DNA from: 38-11 sp964539975
GTDB lineage: Bacteria; Bacillota; Clostridia; Tissierellales; Dethiosulfatibacteraceae
Length of the DNA stretch: 64,000 bases
Reading direction: 5' to 3'
NCBI GenBank assembly: GCA_964539975.1
Contig: CAZIKK010000007.1
Coordinates: 1-64,000 of the forward strand
The notes under the pieces are model-generated. The model searched no databases, was not told the DNA's origin, and saw only the letters and a program-made list of their open reading frames with translations. Shown here piece after piece: positions 63,115-64,000 of the stretch. A program made the translations under genes and the position numbers. Within the stretch, counting starts at the first letter, position 1. Every line of letters starts with the position of its first letter.

Positions 63115-64000
63115 TGAGTAGAACATTGTATAAAGAAAAAATGGAACAAGCATTAAATTATTTAGTCACAGAAGATGTAGATGCATGGGTGATCTTTTCA
63201 AGTGAAGGCAGTGACCCTGCAGTGAATCTATTGACAGGCTTAAAAACAGTAGGGAACACTTTTTTCGTTCTTACAAAAGCCGGAAAAACCTACGCAATTG
63301 CGAGTATCATTGATGCACAAGAAAGCAAGGACAGTGGCTTGTTTCATGAGGTTATCAGCTACAAAGACAATCCTGGAGAAGTTCTGAACACTTTGCTTAA
63401 AAACATAAACCCAAGCACGATTGCATTAAATTACTCAGAGACAGATCACCTTTGTGATGGCTTGACTCGTGGAAAATATTTGTGGTTGTGCCATCATTTA
63501 GAAGAACGTTTTGTTCAGAAATTCATGAGTTCAGAGAAGCTTCTTAAAAAAATCAGAAGCATCAAAACATCAGAAGAGTTAGAAAGAATTCGAAGAGCCA
63601 TTGAAATTACCATAGAGATTTATGATCAAGTATTTGACAAGTTGAAAGTTGGAATGACGGAAATTGAAGTTGGGGATCTGTTTGTAAAAGAAATGAAGAA
63701 ACGACAAGTGGTGAATGGATTAACCAGAAAACTCACTCCTCCTATGATTCTTAAAGAGAGAATCGCTCATCGGGAGCCAAGTGATGCAGTCATTGAAAAG
63801 GGAGACTATCTGATTATTGATTTTTCATTAGATTACAAAGGATATGTATCCGATATTGCCCGAACAGCTTACTTCTTAAAAGACAATGAAACAGAAGCAC
63901 CTCAGACGATGCAGGAACGATTCAAGACAGTATATGAAGCTATTAGTTTAGTGAAAGAGACAATCAGACCAGGGATGCAAGGATTTGAGTTAGATGAATT
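63114..64000 (+). CDS. M24 Xaa-Pro peptidase-like protein, copy 3 (3'-truncated by window end)
   Basis: The frame is open from ATG 63114 (after AAGGAGG, overlapping the M20 stop) to the window end, giving 295 residues. It closely resembles copy 2: WVIFSSEGSDPAVNLLTG, KKIRSIKTSEELERIRRAIE, IAHREPSDAVIEKGDYLIID and IDFSLDYKGYVSDIARTAYF with both metal Asp residues. The His and Glu ligands lie beyond the edge. It is a tandem paralogue of the gene at 60660 separated by the M20 gene. Confidence 0.9.
   Translation, partial: MSRTLYKEKMEQALNYLVTEDVDAWVIFSSEGSDPAVNLLTGLKTVGNTFFVLTKAGKTYAIASIIDAQESKDSGLFHEVISYKDNPGEVLNTLLKNINPSTIALNYSETDHLCDGLTRGKYLWLCHHLEERFVQKFMSSEKLLKKIRSIKTSEELERIRRAIEITIEIYDQVFDKLKVGMTEIEVGDLFVKEMKKRQVVNGLTRKLTPPMILKERIAHREPSDAVIEKGDYLIIDFSLDYKGYVSDIARTAYFLKDNETEAPQTMQERFKTVYEAISLVKETIRPGMQGFELDE

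Noticed and set aside
1..64000. CRISPR arrays, insertion sequences, prophage, tRNA or rRNA genes
   Set aside because: Looked for short regular repeats, transposase or integrase motifs and conserved RNA gene sequence; none seen. A covariance-model scan was not possible here.

Overview
The window looks like a contig from an anaerobic, amino-acid and peptide-fermenting member of the Clostridia (Bacillota). Support comes from the moderate-to-low GC content, AGGAGG-type ribosome sites with frequent TTG starts, a full Rnf complex, clostridial-type cell-wall and tRNA-synthetase gene orders, an SLH-anchored surface protein, and no respiratory genes. I cannot name the genus. Three runs of exactly 100 N (6126-6225, 15153-15252, 41584-41683) are scaffold gaps of unknown true size; two interrupt genes.

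Layout. 1-7137: a giant surface protein, cut at its 5' end by the window edge and internally by a gap, with integrin-like repeats, Fn3/Ig-like modules, about eight InlB-type B-repeats and three SLH domains. 7.4-18.8 kb: an accessory catabolic-looking operon with an SDR dehydrogenase, two unusual KAS III-like enzymes flanking a complete LIV-type ABC importer, a 4-hydroxybutyrate-type CoA-transferase, an iron-sulfur flavoprotein, an alpha/beta hydrolase and a TetR regulator. 18.9-22.6 kb: a redox or sensory module (two DRTGG proteins, two GHKL ATPases, an H-cluster protein related to [FeFe] hydrogenase, a PHP protein) behind a promoter that overlaps a Rex-like box. 22.6-28.3 kb: rnfCDGEAB, in which RnfG carries two FMN-binding domains. 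28.4-32.1 kb: a complete arginine-to-spermidine operon (speH-speE-speB-speA). 32.2-34.1 kb, minus strand: TetR and radical SAM genes.

34.3-42.8 kb: NusG-II, Gx transporter, DUF4321, maf, radC, mreBCD and PBP2, followed by a degenerate MinD-like protein where minCD is often found. 42.9-49.4 kb: an OmpR/histidine-kinase pair, glmM, a small zinc ribbon (minus), a LacI regulator, a DUF896 protein and an SH3b/amidase (minus). 49.6-54.1 kb: gltX-cysS-mrnC-rlmB-yacP. 54.2-64.0 kb: a GntR-controlled peptide-degradation operon (MalY-like aminotransferase, unknown 100-aa protein, amidohydrolase, three M24 peptidases, an S9 peptidase, an M20 peptidase) that runs off the window. A perfect 32-bp palindrome lies directly after its promoter.

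Together the genes suggest a cell living on imported organic acids and peptides: substrates enter through the LIV importer or as peptides, are degraded to CoA esters and amino acids, and reduced ferredoxin is used by Rnf to build an ion gradient. The best candidates for undescribed biology are the paired KAS III-like/LIV/CoA-transferase operon, the H-cluster sensory module directly upstream of rnf, and the tandem-domain RnfG. No tRNA, rRNA, CRISPR array, insertion sequence or phage gene was seen.
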